A stretch of 53,949 nucleotides of DNA from Verrucomicrobiota bacterium (GTDB lineage Bacteria; Verrucomicrobiota; Verrucomicrobiia; CAIQCK01), in the NCBI GenBank assembly GCA_016235595.1, contig JACRJX010000034.1, positions 1 to 53,949 on the forward strand. Direction: 5' to 3'. Positions within the stretch are counted from its first letter, which is position 1. The number at the start of each line of letters is the position of its first letter. This document shows positions 6,429 to 13,728 of this stretch, in pieces. The position numbers and the translations under genes are program-made. Below the pieces are notes generated by a model, which worked only from the letters and a program-made list of their open reading frames with translations, was not told where the DNA came from and ran no database searches.

Positions 6429-6946
6429 ACCCTAAAGCTACCGGAAGGTTGTTGTGTGTGTGCTCCGCGCTGATGATCGCCGGCGCCGGTACCGTGGATG
6501 CTGCGTTATTTGACACGCGCGCTCAGATCGAGTCGAAGTATGGGCCGCCCGTGCAAAGTAAAAAGGCGATGAAGGGATCAGATGAATCCATCCTCTACAG
6601 GAAGGATTCGTGGAATATCCAGGTGGAATATATCAAGGGCAGGGCGATGCGCGTGGCCTATTGGATTGATGGCCACAAATTGACAAAGAGCGAAGCCCTG
6701 TCATTGATCCAGGCAAACAGTGAAAATGGGAACCCCTGGGCAGAAACGCGTTCCAGAAATGCCATCCGATGGACAAGAACAGATCACCGCGCCACGGCTG
6801 AGCTTCAATTTAACAGCGGGATTCTTGCGATTGCATCGGCGGACTGGGGCGTCGCCGCTATCAATCAAAAGAAAACAGACCTCGGAACTGTCTCTTCAAT
6901 TGAGAAACCCAAGCCCGCCGCGAAGCCATCAGTGAAGCTACACTGA
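6425..6946 (+). CDS. Exported hypothetical protein
   Basis: A 173-residue protein starting at the ATG at 6425, coupled to the upstream gene. A signal peptide is visible at residues 1-27 (basic start, 'LLCVCSALMIAGAG', then 'VDAALF'). The mature part looks like a small beta-rich domain ('SKYGPPVQSKKAMKGSDES', 'SWNIQVEYIKGRAMRVAYW') ending in a Lys/Pro-rich tail. Similar 'KYGPP' proteins of unknown role are found in this bacterial group. It could be a lysogenic-conversion (moron) gene rather than a phage structural gene because it lies beside the repressor. Confidence 0.6.
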   Translation: MNPKATGRLLCVCSALMIAGAGTVDAALFDTRAQIESKYGPPVQSKKAMKGSDESILYRKDSWNIQVEYIKGRAMRVAYWIDGHKLTKSEALSLIQANSENGNPWAETRSRNAIRWTRTDHRATAELQFNSGILAIASADWGVAAINQKKTDLGTVSSIEKPKPAAKPSVKLH

Positions 6947-6976
6947 CACCGGCCCTCTGATCCAAGCCTCCGCCCC

Positions 6977-7032
6977 TGATCCCCGATCTCTGTCCTCTGA
7001 TCTCTGATCTCCGTCCTCTGTCCTCCGTCCCT
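6977..7032. repeat. 7-bp microrepeat array, eight units
   Basis: Eight consecutive heptads follow the pattern YGNYCYC: TGATCCC, CGATCTC, TGTCCTC, TGATCTC, TGATCTC, CGTCCTC, TGTCCTC, CGTCCCT. They fill much of the 147-bp gap between two phage genes. The purine/pyrimidine pattern is kept better than the exact bases. Confidence 0.85.
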
Positions 7033-7069
7033 TTGACACCTTTGCCAGCCGTGCGCGACTGCGCGGCTG

Positions 7070-7096
7070 CATGTCCGCTACTGTGCCGCGGACATG
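7070..7096 (+). promoter_or_regulatory. Stem-loop sequestering a start codon
   Basis: CATGTCCGC (7070-7078) and GCGGACATG (7088-7096) are perfect inverted arms of 9 bp around a 9-nt loop. The ATG of the next gene (7094-7096) forms the base of the stem, and no Shine-Dalgarno sequence is visible. The hairpin may restrict translation initiation. Confidence 0.55.
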
Positions 7097-7501
7097 ACTG
7101 CACTACTTCTCGCCCAAGCGGCTGCGTCGGCCCTGGACAATAACACCGTCATTACCGTTGGGATGATTTTGGGCGGCCTCGGCGCCATCAAGCTGCTCAC
7201 CGGCATTTGGTCTGATGTAAAGCCGCAGAAGAACATGGATGAGCTGATCGCCGCGGCGCTTGGCACATGCAAGGTGCAGTGCGAGAAGAATCTCGGGTTC
7301 GCCACCGACGATATTAAAAAGATCCAGGAGGACCGGCAGCGGAACATGAAGGATCTATGGGGCGAGATCAACTCGTTGAAAGGGACGCTGCAAACCGTCT
7401 GTCTCGATCTCACCCGCGCGCTTGGACGCCTGGAGGGACGCGCTGAAATGCTCGATGCCGTCCGCGATGTCGTAGCCCGCGACAAGAAACCTTTGCCATA
7501 G
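7094..7501 (+). CDS. Membrane protein with coiled coil, possible lysis or accessory phage protein
   Basis: A 135-residue protein with one transmembrane segment at about residues 18-40 ('NNTVITVGMILGGLGAIKLL') and a long helical cytoplasmic or periplasmic part ('DDIKKIQEDRQRNMKDLWGE', 'LTRALGRLEGRAEMLDAVRD'). This layout recalls small phage membrane proteins between the repressor and terminase genes of Mu-like phages, which often include holin or spanin partners. No catalytic motif is seen. Its ATG lies in a perfect stem-loop, so translation may be controlled. Confidence 0.55.
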   Translation: MTALLLAQAAASALDNNTVITVGMILGGLGAIKLLTGIWSDVKPQKNMDELIAAALGTCKVQCEKNLGFATDDIKKIQEDRQRNMKDLWGEINSLKGTLQTVCLDLTRALGRLEGRAEMLDAVRDVVARDKKPLP

Positions 7502-7511
7502 AGGAGGCACC

Positions 7512-7811
7512 ATGCCAGACCCCAAAGCTCTTCGAGCCGCCGACACCCGGCGGGCCATCCGCGAATACCTCGCGGGCCGCCGTCTGCTGGCGTTCAACAT
7601 CAAGGACCTCACGCTCGGACTAAACCGGGACAAGCACCTGACCGCCACCTTCAACCCCGACGGTCCCGAGTGGACCGAGCGCGAGATTGAGACCGAGGCG
7701 GAGTTCCTGGTCGGCGTCGCCCATATCAAAGTCGCCACTGATCCGCTTGGGTCCCGGAAGTCCTATCAGATCACGCCCGCCGGCGTGCTCGCGCACGAGC
7801 GCGGGGAATAG
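7512..7811 (+). CDS. Hypothetical phage protein, possible winged-helix (VpaChn25_0724-like)
   Basis: A 99-residue protein with a strong GAGGAGG ribosome binding site just before the ATG. The pattern 'ADTRRAIREYLAGRRLLAF' then 'NIKDLTLGLNRDKHL' and 'TDPLGSRKSYQITPAGVLA' suggests a small winged-helix fold ending in the usual 'xITxxG' strand. Proteins of this size and pattern occur before the Gp27-like gene in Mu-like phages. The family assignment is from memory and is weak; the DNA-binding role is inferred. Confidence 0.55.
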   Translation: MPDPKALRAADTRRAIREYLAGRRLLAFNIKDLTLGLNRDKHLTATFNPDGPEWTEREIETEAEFLVGVAHIKVATDPLGSRKSYQITPAGVLAHERGE

Positions 7812-7863
7812 CGACCCCAATCACTGTCCGTAACCACAACCCATATATATAGGAGATACTACA

Positions 7864-8142
7864 ATGCCCGTCCTGAAAAACCTGTTAGCCAAGTTCTGCC
7901 AGATCGCCTGGAATGTCTTCCAGGCATTCATCCCCATCCTCAAGACCTCTGTCGCCAAGGCCGCGGCGGAGATTCTGCCGACTGTCCGCACGGTCGTCGC
8001 CGAAGCCAATGCGAAGGGTGGAAGCGGAGGCGAGAAATACGAATACGTCTTCAAGACGTTGAGCAAAGAGTTCGGCAAGTCCGTGGGCGAGAACGCGCTG
8101 AACCTGGCCATCGAAGCCGCCGTGGCTGAAACCAAAAAATAG
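7864..8142 (+). CDS. Small amphipathic phage protein
   Basis: A 92-residue protein with an AGGAGAT ribosome binding site. The N-terminus is amphipathic ('LLAKFCQIAWNVFQAFIPIL'), followed by 'KGGSGGEKYEYVFKTLSKEF' and an alpha-helical end 'LNLAIEAAVAETKK'. The C-terminal half is reminiscent of LLH-type phage holins, but the N-terminal hydrophobic stretch is short for a transmembrane helix. It sits in the expected lysis area, two genes before the nested lipoprotein. The role is unproven. Confidence 0.5.
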   Translation: MPVLKNLLAKFCQIAWNVFQAFIPILKTSVAKAAAEILPTVRTVVAEANAKGGSGGEKYEYVFKTLSKEFGKSVGENALNLAIEAAVAETKK

Positions 8143-8150
8143 CGATTTGC

Positions 8151-8192
8151 CGGTCTCCGATCCCCGATCCCCGGTCTTCGGTCTCCGGTCTT
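8151..8192. repeat. 7-bp microrepeat array, six units
   Basis: Six heptads in register: CGGTCTC, CGATCCC, CGATCCC, CGGTCTT, CGGTCTC, CGGTCTT. They occupy nearly all of the 55-bp gap between two phage genes and end just before the next ATG at 8198, leaving no room for a normal ribosome binding site. Confidence 0.85.
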
Positions 8193-8197
8193 TGCAC

Positions 8198-8476
8198 ATG
8201 CCTATTCCCATCGCCGACATCATCAACAACGTGCTGCGCGTGGCGGCCGAGTGGCTGGGCATCAAGCGATTGCAGACCGAGGAACGCGTCGAGGGACGGT
8301 CCAGGCGCGCGCTCGAACAGGAGGCTCGTAAAAGCCATGAAGAAACCATCAAAGCTGCCGACAAGGCTGTTGCTGGCGGCGATGCTGACGCTGTCAATAA
8401 TCTCGCCGACCGCTTGCTCGACGACAAAGCCGCGCGTGATTCCAGCCGACCGGCTGATCCAAAAAACGACGCTTGA
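8198..8476 (+). CDS. Hypothetical protein overlapping a nested lipoprotein gene
   Basis: A 92-residue protein starting at the ATG at 8198. It is helical and charged ('LQTEERVEGRSRRALEQEA', 'SHEETIKAADKAVAGGDAD') with only a moderately hydrophobic N-terminus ('IPIADIINNVLRVAAEWLG'). The last 140 bp are shared in another frame with the lipoprotein gene at 8337, the arrangement of an inner-membrane spanin (Rz) with its Rz1. The lack of a clear transmembrane anchor argues against a classical Rz. A heptad microrepeat array is immediately upstream. Confidence 0.55.
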   Translation: MPIPIADIINNVLRVAAEWLGIKRLQTEERVEGRSRRALEQEARKSHEETIKAADKAVAGGDADAVNNLADRLLDDKAARDSSRPADPKNDA

Positions 8477-8576
8477 CGGCATCGAGGGCTACTTCGTCCC
8501 GCCGGCCAGGATGCAGGAGATCCTCCGCGCCCTGGCCGACCGCCGTCTCGAAAAGGAGATGAACGAGGCCAAGTGA
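8337..8576 (+). CDS. Nested lipoprotein, Rz1 (o-spanin)-like
   Basis: A 79-residue lipoprotein starting within the preceding gene in a +1 frame. It has a basic N-terminus ('MKKPSKLPTR'), a hydrophobic core and a lipobox-like 'SPTAC' with Cys27. The mature part is 'STTKPRVIPADRLIQKTTLD' and a helical end. Rz1-type outer-membrane spanins fuse the membranes in the last step of phage lysis and are typically encoded overlapping Rz in another frame, which matches this layout. No endolysin is recognised next to it. A phage-encoded surface lipoprotein not involved in lysis is the alternative. Confidence 0.65.
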   Translation: MKKPSKLPTRLLLAAMLTLSIISPTACSTTKPRVIPADRLIQKTTLDGIEGYFVPPARMQEILRALADRRLEKEMNEAK

Positions 8577-8592
8577 TTCACCCGTCACTCTC

Positions 8593-9282
8593 ATGACCAC
8601 TCCGAATCCAACCTTCGGCAAGCGGCCCAAGATTCACCGCAGCAAGATCGCGCGCCTGTCGATTCCGCTCCGCCACGATCTGAACACGAAGCTGGAAGCG
8701 AGCGTTTCCGGCACGAAGATCCGCGCCTGGCTGAACTCGTTGCCCGAGATGAAGGCGATTCTCAATGCCGAGTTCGACGGTGAGCCGATCACCGCACAGA
8801 ACCTGAGCGACTGGCGAGCCGGAGGATATAAGGACTGGGTGGACGCGAAGAAAGGGTCCGAGGAAATTGAGAAGAGTGCCGTGGCGTGTTTCGCCGCGGC
8901 GTCAGCCGCTGGCGCAGGATTCGGAGAAGGCTTTATCGCCATGCTCGGCGGCAAGATCATGGCTCTAAAGGATTCCACCCCGGAGGAGTATATCGATCGA
9001 CTCGGCGACATCATTGCGACGATCCGCGCCGGCGACCAGGAGAAGCGCAAACTCGACCTCAAGGAAAAGGACGGCGCCCGCGATGACCGCCGCCTGGCAA
9101 TGGAGGAAACAAAGGTGGCCATCCTGTTGCAATCCGCCGCGGAGAAGACCCTCTCTCTGATCCAGGAGAAGCGTGCCCAGCAGATCGCCGACAGTTCGGG
9201 TTCTAATGCCGAGAAGATCGAGGCCCTCGGCCAGGTCATGTTCGGCGAGATCTGGACGAATCGCAAAAAGGCCACGGCCTGA
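8593..9282 (+). CDS. Gp27/DUF3486-like protein, candidate small terminase
   Basis: A 229-residue protein directly upstream of the terminase group. The N-terminal part 'SKIARLSIPLRHDLNTKLE' leads into a segment on where and how to choose a site ('TKIRAWLNSLPEMKAIL', 'ITAQNLSDWRAGGYKDWV'), the pattern of Mu Gp27-like DNA-recognition proteins. The centre is Ala/Gly rich and the C-terminal half is a long charged helix ('EKRKLDLKEKDGARDDRRL'), suited to oligomerisation. It probably recognises packaging substrate for the Gp28-like terminase. Similarity is by pattern and position, not a full alignment. Confidence 0.65.
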   Translation: MTTPNPTFGKRPKIHRSKIARLSIPLRHDLNTKLEASVSGTKIRAWLNSLPEMKAILNAEFDGEPITAQNLSDWRAGGYKDWVDAKKGSEEIEKSAVACFAAASAAGAGFGEGFIAMLGGKIMALKDSTPEEYIDRLGDIIATIRAGDQEKRKLDLKEKDGARDDRRLAMEETKVAILLQSAAEKTLSLIQEKRAQQIADSSGSNAEKIEALGQVMFGEIWTNRKKATA

Positions 9283-9283
9283 T

Positions 9284-9460
9284 ATGCCACCGTCAACAAA
9301 ACCAAACTCAGCACGGCCATGCCCTCGCGCCGGCGATGACGAAGAGGAAACCGTCCCTCTGTGGTATCAACGGATGAGATTGACCCTCTCCGAGCGAGCC
9401 GAGTTCGACCGCGCTGTGTTCCGGAGTCTCTATCCTGAACGGTTCACAGAGGAGACATGA
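9284..9460 (+). CDS. Small hypothetical phage protein
   Basis: A 58-residue protein whose ATG lies one base after the preceding stop. It has an acidic stretch 'AGDDEEETVPLWYQRMRLTL' and ends 'ERAEFDRAVFRSLYPERFTEET', probably helical. Its stop overlaps the next start (ATGA). No function can be proposed. Confidence 0.55.
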   Translation: MPPSTKPNSARPCPRAGDDEEETVPLWYQRMRLTLSERAEFDRAVFRSLYPERFTEET

Positions 9461-9675
9461 TGGGCCATTTTCTTCGACAACTGATCGGTCGTCACCGTCG
9501 GCCGTCCAGTCATCCCGCGGAGACGAGCTGGAAAGACTTCAACTGTCTGGCCGTTGACTGCATGTGGAACAACGCCCACGGCAACTGCAAATCTCCATCG
9601 AAGGCGCGGATCGGGGCGGACAGCCGTTGCCAGGCATTTGCCACCGCGCCTCCAATAATCCATGTCGGAGACTGA
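9457..9675 (+). CDS. Small cysteine-containing phage protein
   Basis: A 72-residue protein coupled to the upstream gene by ATGA; a second ATG lies one codon later. It is rich in basic residues at the start ('LRQLIGRHRRPSSHP') and carries four Cys ('CLAVDCMWNNAHGNC' and 'SRC'), which may bind zinc. It ends two bases before the terminase start. The function is unknown; coupling with the packaging genes is the only hint. Confidence 0.55.
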   Translation: MMGHFLRQLIGRHRRPSSHPAETSWKDFNCLAVDCMWNNAHGNCKSPSKARIGADSRCQAFATAPPIIHVGD

Positions 9676-9677
9676 CC

Positions 9678-11330
9678 ATGCCTGACACGCTCAGCCTTCC
9701 AAAACCTCCCGCGCAGCCGGCATTCATCAGACGGCCGGGCCAGGTGGAGTTCATGCGCGGCGTGCTGGAACATAGGATCTGCGGCCTCATCACGCGCAGG
9801 CAATACGGAAAGACGACTGTCGCCGCGGACATCAGCATTTTCAAAATGATGGCCGTGCGCGGGCATAATGTGATCTTCGGCTCGGTCAAGTTGGATCTCG
9901 GCCGGGAGATGACGCGTAAGGAAGCGCAGCAGTTGCAGAAAGGTTTCGCAATCCAAGCGGCCCGCGTCGCCGCCGCGAAGATGCGACTGGAGTCAACGGA
10001 CGATCGCGGCCACAACCTCGATGGCATCAAGGAATACGACTGGGCGGAACTCTATGAATCGTCCAAGTTGGAGTTCCGGCTTTGGCATGACCGAACAACC
10101 TACTCGCGCACGAAGGTCGTCGCCCTTACGCCGGAGGCCGTCGGCGAGACCGGCGACCTGATTCTCGATGAGGTTGGGCGCGTCCGAAAATTCCGCGATG
10201 TATGGGAGGCGGTCAAGCCGATCATCTCGTCAAACCCGAGCTTCCGCTGCCTGCTCACCACAACGCCTCCGCCTGATGACGCACATTATTCATTTGAGCT
10301 GCTCGCACCTCCGCCTGGCTTCGACCCGCCACCAGAGCCAAAGGGTCATTGGTACAAGAGTGAGTTGAATGTCTGGGTTCTTCGCGTGACCGCCGAGGAT
10401 GCTTTTGCCGGTGGCGTCCCATTATATGATGATGACACTGGCGAGGCATTGTCTCCATCTCAAGCCCGCCAGCGCGATCCGGACAAGGACGCATTCGACC
10501 GGAACTATGGCTGCAAGTTCGTCTTCGGTGGAACAGCCGCGTGCTCGCTGTTGTGGCTTGAATCGGCCCAAACCCGCGGCGCGGGCCAGTGCCAGTTCTT
10601 CCGCATTGATGACGAATCGGACATGGACGTTGCTTTGCGCTGGCTCAGCGCGCATCTCGGTCCTGGCCGCGTTGGCACTGGATTGGACATCGCCACAACC
10701 ACCAAGGCCACCAGCAACCCTTCCGCATTTGCTGTGTGCGAAGAGGATGGCAGCGACACGATCGTCCGCGCCGTCTTCATCTGGAAGACTGCGGACGACC
10801 TCATACAGATAGAGCGGGTGCGTTCGATTCTACGAGCCATCAAGGCCCGCAAGGAAGGTGGTCGCGCCAGACAGCTCAACATTGATGCTACGAATGAGAG
10901 GCTCTTCGCTGCTCGTGCCGCGCGCGAACTTCGTGGCGAGTGCCCCATACAACTGGTTGTGGCTTCAGAGACTATCCAGATCGCCGGACAGCCGGACAGA
11001 ATAACACGGAAGCAGGCTTTAGATGGTCGGCTGGTTAGACGGCTCAATGACAACAAACTCACATTGCCGCCAGACCGCTACATTCGCGAGGACTGGCGGT
11101 TGGTCCGGAAAGAGCGTGGCCTGTTCACTTGCGAACCCGACCACACCGGAAAGCATGGCGACACGTTCGATGCAACGAAGCACGGGGAAGACGCTTTGCA
11201 TGGTTTCGGAGGACCCGTCTCCGCCGAGGCCGTCGCCGTCGGCGCGACTCCTGAAAAGCCCGGACAAGACTTCAACCGCCCGGTCCACGACGATGACCGA
11301 GGACGCAAACCGGAGACTGTCTATGTATAA
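9678..11330 (+). CDS. Large terminase subunit (Mu Gp28-like)
   Basis: A 550-residue ATP-driven packaging motor with nuclease. The start at 9678 is the first ATG after the upstream stop; the longer open frame is a shadow of the previous gene. Walker A-like 'TRRQYGKTT' lies at about residues 39-47, Walker B 'DLILDE' at 160-165 with the catalytic Glu, and a coupling-type motif 'LLTTTPP' near 192-198. The RNase H-like nuclease starts at 'GTGLDIATTTKATSNPSAFA' with Asp337 and continues through 'LNIDATNERLF' to 'HGDTFDATKHGEDALHG' near the end. All expected acidic residues appear present. The next gene overlaps its stop by 8 bp. Confidence 0.88.
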   Translation: MPDTLSLPKPPAQPAFIRRPGQVEFMRGVLEHRICGLITRRQYGKTTVAADISIFKMMAVRGHNVIFGSVKLDLGREMTRKEAQQLQKGFAIQAARVAAAKMRLESTDDRGHNLDGIKEYDWAELYESSKLEFRLWHDRTTYSRTKVVALTPEAVGETGDLILDEVGRVRKFRDVWEAVKPIISSNPSFRCLLTTTPPPDDAHYSFELLAPPPGFDPPPEPKGHWYKSELNVWVLRVTAEDAFAGGVPLYDDDTGEALSPSQARQRDPDKDAFDRNYGCKFVFGGTAACSLLWLESAQTRGAGQCQFFRIDDESDMDVALRWLSAHLGPGRVGTGLDIATTTKATSNPSAFAVCEEDGSDTIVRAVFIWKTADDLIQIERVRSILRAIKARKEGGRARQLNIDATNERLFAARAARELRGECPIQLVVASETIQIAGQPDRITRKQALDGRLVRRLNDNKLTLPPDRYIREDWRLVRKERGLFTCEPDHTGKHGDTFDATKHGEDALHGFGGPVSAEAVAVGATPEKPGQDFNRPVHDDDRGRKPETVYV

Positions 11331-11826
11331 GGGATGGCCTCGCATTAAGCTGAGGATTTTGGGGCCGGCTCTAACAGCCGTTGCCGCGCTTGTTGCCTGC
11401 CAGGATGATGCGGTCAACTTCCCCCTCGACGACAGAGCGGACTATTCCTTGACGGAGTTTTTCCAAAGCATGGCCGGGGATGTGTGGGATGAAGGCGCAT
11501 TCTCGCTGCACGACATCGCAATATGGAGCGGCGGGAAACGCAACGATGTTGACATCTGGGTGGAAATTCACCCCTACGCTCTTGGGAAGAGCAGGGTTCC
11601 GTTCACCAGATTCCGAGACCCCAACGGCCGGTGGTATGCCTACGTGTTCGGCGGATGCCGTTGCCCTGATGGAGAAGAGACTGGCGACACATGGCCTCAC
11701 TGGGGATATGCCTTGCACGTCTGGGCCTTTGACGTTGGGGAAACTGCGGAGGAAAAAAGAACGGCTGCTTATCAGTATTTTTGCGAGGCAATCCGAAGGG
11801 CTGAAGACATTGTGTGCGAACCATAA
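11323..11826 (+). CDS. Predicted lipoprotein between terminase and portal genes
   Basis: A 167-residue protein starting at the ATG at 11323, overlapping the terminase stop. Residues 1-26 form a lipoprotein signal: basic 'YKGWPRIKLR', hydrophobic 'ILGPALTAVAALVAC' with lipobox 'LVAC' and Cys26. The mature part is Trp/Gly/Asp rich ('AIWSGGKRNDVDIWVEIHPY', 'GDTWPHWGYALHVWAFD'). It does not resemble a head or tail protein. The position interrupts the normally tight Gp28-Gp29 pair, so a lysogenic-conversion or exclusion role is possible. No homologous family is recognised. Confidence 0.6.
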   Translation: MYKGWPRIKLRILGPALTAVAALVACQDDAVNFPLDDRADYSLTEFFQSMAGDVWDEGAFSLHDIAIWSGGKRNDVDIWVEIHPYALGKSRVPFTRFRDPNGRWYAYVFGGCRCPDGEETGDTWPHWGYALHVWAFDVGETAEEKRTAAYQYFCEAIRRAEDIVCEP

Positions 11827-11839
11827 ATCGGAGACTTTT

Positions 11840-13471
11840 ATGAAGCGTTCCAAATTACCACGCAGACATAAACCGTTGCCGAAAACGGTTGCGACTTTCT
11901 CCGCTGAGCCGTCGGCAAAAGCCCCGCCGACCGACCGCATCACGGTGGTAAACGACATCTACCAACCGTCCGCGATCGCGCATACGCTGACGGCTGACAA
12001 GCTCATGTCCATCTTCAGATCCGCCGAAGCGGGAAACACGTCTGAGTATTTTGCACTGCTGCGCGACGTGGTAATCAGTGACGGATTCATTCAGACGCTG
12101 ATCGGTACGCGGAAGTTGTGTGTTCTTGGAAATCCAATCTCGATCCCTCCGCGCGATAAGAACAGTGCCGACGATGTGAACCTTGCCGCGCGTTGTCTGG
12201 AGATGATCGAGGTCTATGATGAACAGCCTCCCGCTGTTATTGATCCCACCAATAAACTTGAGCCGATTACACCCTGGCTGAATGCTCTCGCCGCGATGAT
12301 GGATGGCCACTTCTGGCCGGTCAGTGTGCTGGAAAAAATCTGGCGGCCAAGCTCGCGGCCTGGATTACGATTTGAACTCTCCAGGCTTCAGCATGTCCCA
12401 TCTCATTTGCTGGATTATTCCACCGGACGGTTGATGATCCTGGACACCGACAAGGACGGCGCGATCGTCGGCACGAAACATGAGCCAGATCCCGACCGAT
12501 ATATTATCCACCGCGGCCATCTGCTGAGCCTGCCTGACAACTGGGGTGGGCCAATGCGTTCGATCCTTGCGTGGTGGTTGTTGATGAATATGGGCCGGAC
12601 CTGGTGGGCGACGTTCCTAAACAAATATGGCTCCCCGTTCCCTGTTGGAAAGTTTGACCCAGGTGACGACGAAAGCCGGCGCATCCTTCAAGGCGCATTC
12701 GCTTTGGCCGTCCGCCTTGGCGGCCTGGTCATCAGCAAGAACTCCGAAGTCGAATTGATGCAGGCCGCGGCCAGCGCATCCGGCGACGCCTTCAAAGTGT
12801 TTCGCGATGTCGGCCGTAAGGAGATTGCCCAGACCATCCTCGGCCAGACTGCGACATCCGACGCCGAACAGGGTGGAGGGATGAATAGTGGTGTCGGCGG
12901 CGCGCAGATGAAGGTGCTCGAAGCGTTCACGCTCTGGGATGAACACGCCGTTGCTCGAACGCTGAAGACTCAGCTCTTCGCGCAGTTCTCCAGAATCAAT
13001 GGTCTCAGCGGCGCGATTGGAACTCCAAGTTTCGGCATCATCACAGCCGATCAACAAGAAGCGCTCGGCAAGATGCTGAAGTCATTCAAGGACGCCGGCC
13101 TCGAACCGACTGATGATGCTCTCGCTTCGATCTCCGAACAATCTGGCATTGCCCTCCAACGATCCGGATCTCCGGCCGCGCCGTTGCCGATATTTCACCC
13201 CAGGCTGTTCACAGTCTCAAACCTCGCGGAGGCCGACCAGGCTGTGGTTGATTTGGAGGCCCGCGGCCGCTCCGCAGACCTGGCGCAAGCGTTCCGCGGC
13301 AGTCTCGCGCCGGTTCGGCAGATGGTATTGGACAGCACGTCCCGCGAAGATCTCGAACGCCGGATCAAATTGCACTATGCAGATTGGACTCCAGCTCGCC
13401 TGGCTGCGATCATTGAAGAAGCGATCGGTGTCCTGGCTGCCCGCGGCGCCGTTGCTGCATCTCAAAACTGA
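11840..13471 (+). CDS. Portal protein (Mu Gp29-like, DUF935)
   Basis: A 543-residue portal, the dodecameric vertex through which DNA is packaged. The ATG at 11840 follows a GGAGAC site. DUF935 features include 'ALLRDVVISDGFIQTLIGTR' near residue 70-90, 'FWPVSVLEKIW', 'NWGGPMRSILAWWLLMNMGR' near 235-255, 'FLNKYGSPFPVGKFDPGDDE' and 'QAAASASGDAFKVFRDVG'. The C-terminal helical part contains 'LEARGRSADLAQAFRGS' and 'REDLERRIKLHYADWTPARL'. The length is normal and the gene intact, but the usual next genes (Gp30 minor head, protease, major head) are absent. Confidence 0.88.
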   Translation: MKRSKLPRRHKPLPKTVATFSAEPSAKAPPTDRITVVNDIYQPSAIAHTLTADKLMSIFRSAEAGNTSEYFALLRDVVISDGFIQTLIGTRKLCVLGNPISIPPRDKNSADDVNLAARCLEMIEVYDEQPPAVIDPTNKLEPITPWLNALAAMMDGHFWPVSVLEKIWRPSSRPGLRFELSRLQHVPSHLLDYSTGRLMILDTDKDGAIVGTKHEPDPDRYIIHRGHLLSLPDNWGGPMRSILAWWLLMNMGRTWWATFLNKYGSPFPVGKFDPGDDESRRILQGAFALAVRLGGLVISKNSEVELMQAAASASGDAFKVFRDVGRKEIAQTILGQTATSDAEQGGGMNSGVGGAQMKVLEAFTLWDEHAVARTLKTQLFAQFSRINGLSGAIGTPSFGIITADQQEALGKMLKSFKDAGLEPTDDALASISEQSGIALQRSGSPAAPLPIFHPRLFTVSNLAEADQAVVDLEARGRSADLAQAFRGSLAPVRQMVLDSTSREDLERRIKLHYADWTPARLAAIIEEAIGVLAARGAVAASQN

Positions 13472-13610
13472 CCCTTTTGAGCATGGCTTCTCGACCCCAA
13501 AACTCAGCCTTGCCGTCAATTCTGCAAGCCCTGTTCTAACTGGCTGTCATAAGGCTACTTCCACCCACATCGCCTCAGATCGTACCAGATCAACCTTTTC
13601 CCGTCGGAGT

Positions 13611-13678
13611 GCCGGCGAGGAGGACCATGGAGGGAACGGGCCTGAGGAGGGCACCCGATGGTCCTTGGCCTCGCCGGC
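13611..13678. repeat. Long imperfect hairpin after the prophage
   Basis: GCCGGCGAGG followed by AGGACCAT pairs with ATGGTCC, TTGG and CCTCGCCGGC at the other end, leaving an approximately 30-nt purine-rich loop. It lies in the 257-bp gap between the portal and the pilin gene, which otherwise shows only a tiny unconvincing frame of 18 codons at about 13483. It could be a transcript end structure or a remnant of a phage or insertion end. Confidence 0.55.
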
Positions 13679-13693
13679 TAGATCTTTGACTCT

Positions 13694-13720
13694 TGGCGAA
13701 GCGCGTTGAGCGCTTCGCCA
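13694..13720 (-). terminator. Candidate terminator of the pilin gene
   Basis: TGGCGAAGCGC and GCGCTTCGCCA are perfect 11-bp arms around the 5-nt loop GTTGA, just 8 bp beyond the pilin stop on the minus strand. No T-run follows on either strand, so it may be an RNA stability element rather than an intrinsic terminator. Confidence 0.5.
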
Positions 13721-13728
13721 TCGGGATA

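Larger units (their letters stand above)
1..13471. mobile_element. Mu-like transposable prophage, left end outside window, right side truncated
   Basis: The block is defined by a Mu/BcepMu-style gene set: a DDE transposase with N-terminal HTH, an S24-type repressor divergent from an early operon, a Gp27-like protein, a Gp28-like large terminase and a Gp29 (DUF935) portal. As in BcepMu, and unlike Mu, the transposase lies on the strand opposite the structural genes. The early operon still runs off the left edge, so the left attachment end and any MuB-like ATPase would lie outside. On the right the Gp30 head protein, protease/scaffold, major head and all tail genes are missing after the portal, and chromosomal-type genes begin within about 260 bp. 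The right boundary is set at the portal stop because no phage end or target duplication can be recognised. Confidence 0.85.

Noticed and set aside
6977..8192. Possible CRISPR array
   Set aside because: The repeat units are only 7 bp, contiguous and without spacers; no cas genes are present.
13113..13709. 198-codon frame suggesting a remnant of the minor head gene after the portal
   Set aside because: Most of it overlaps the portal in another frame and the remaining part shows no similarity to a Gp30-like protein.
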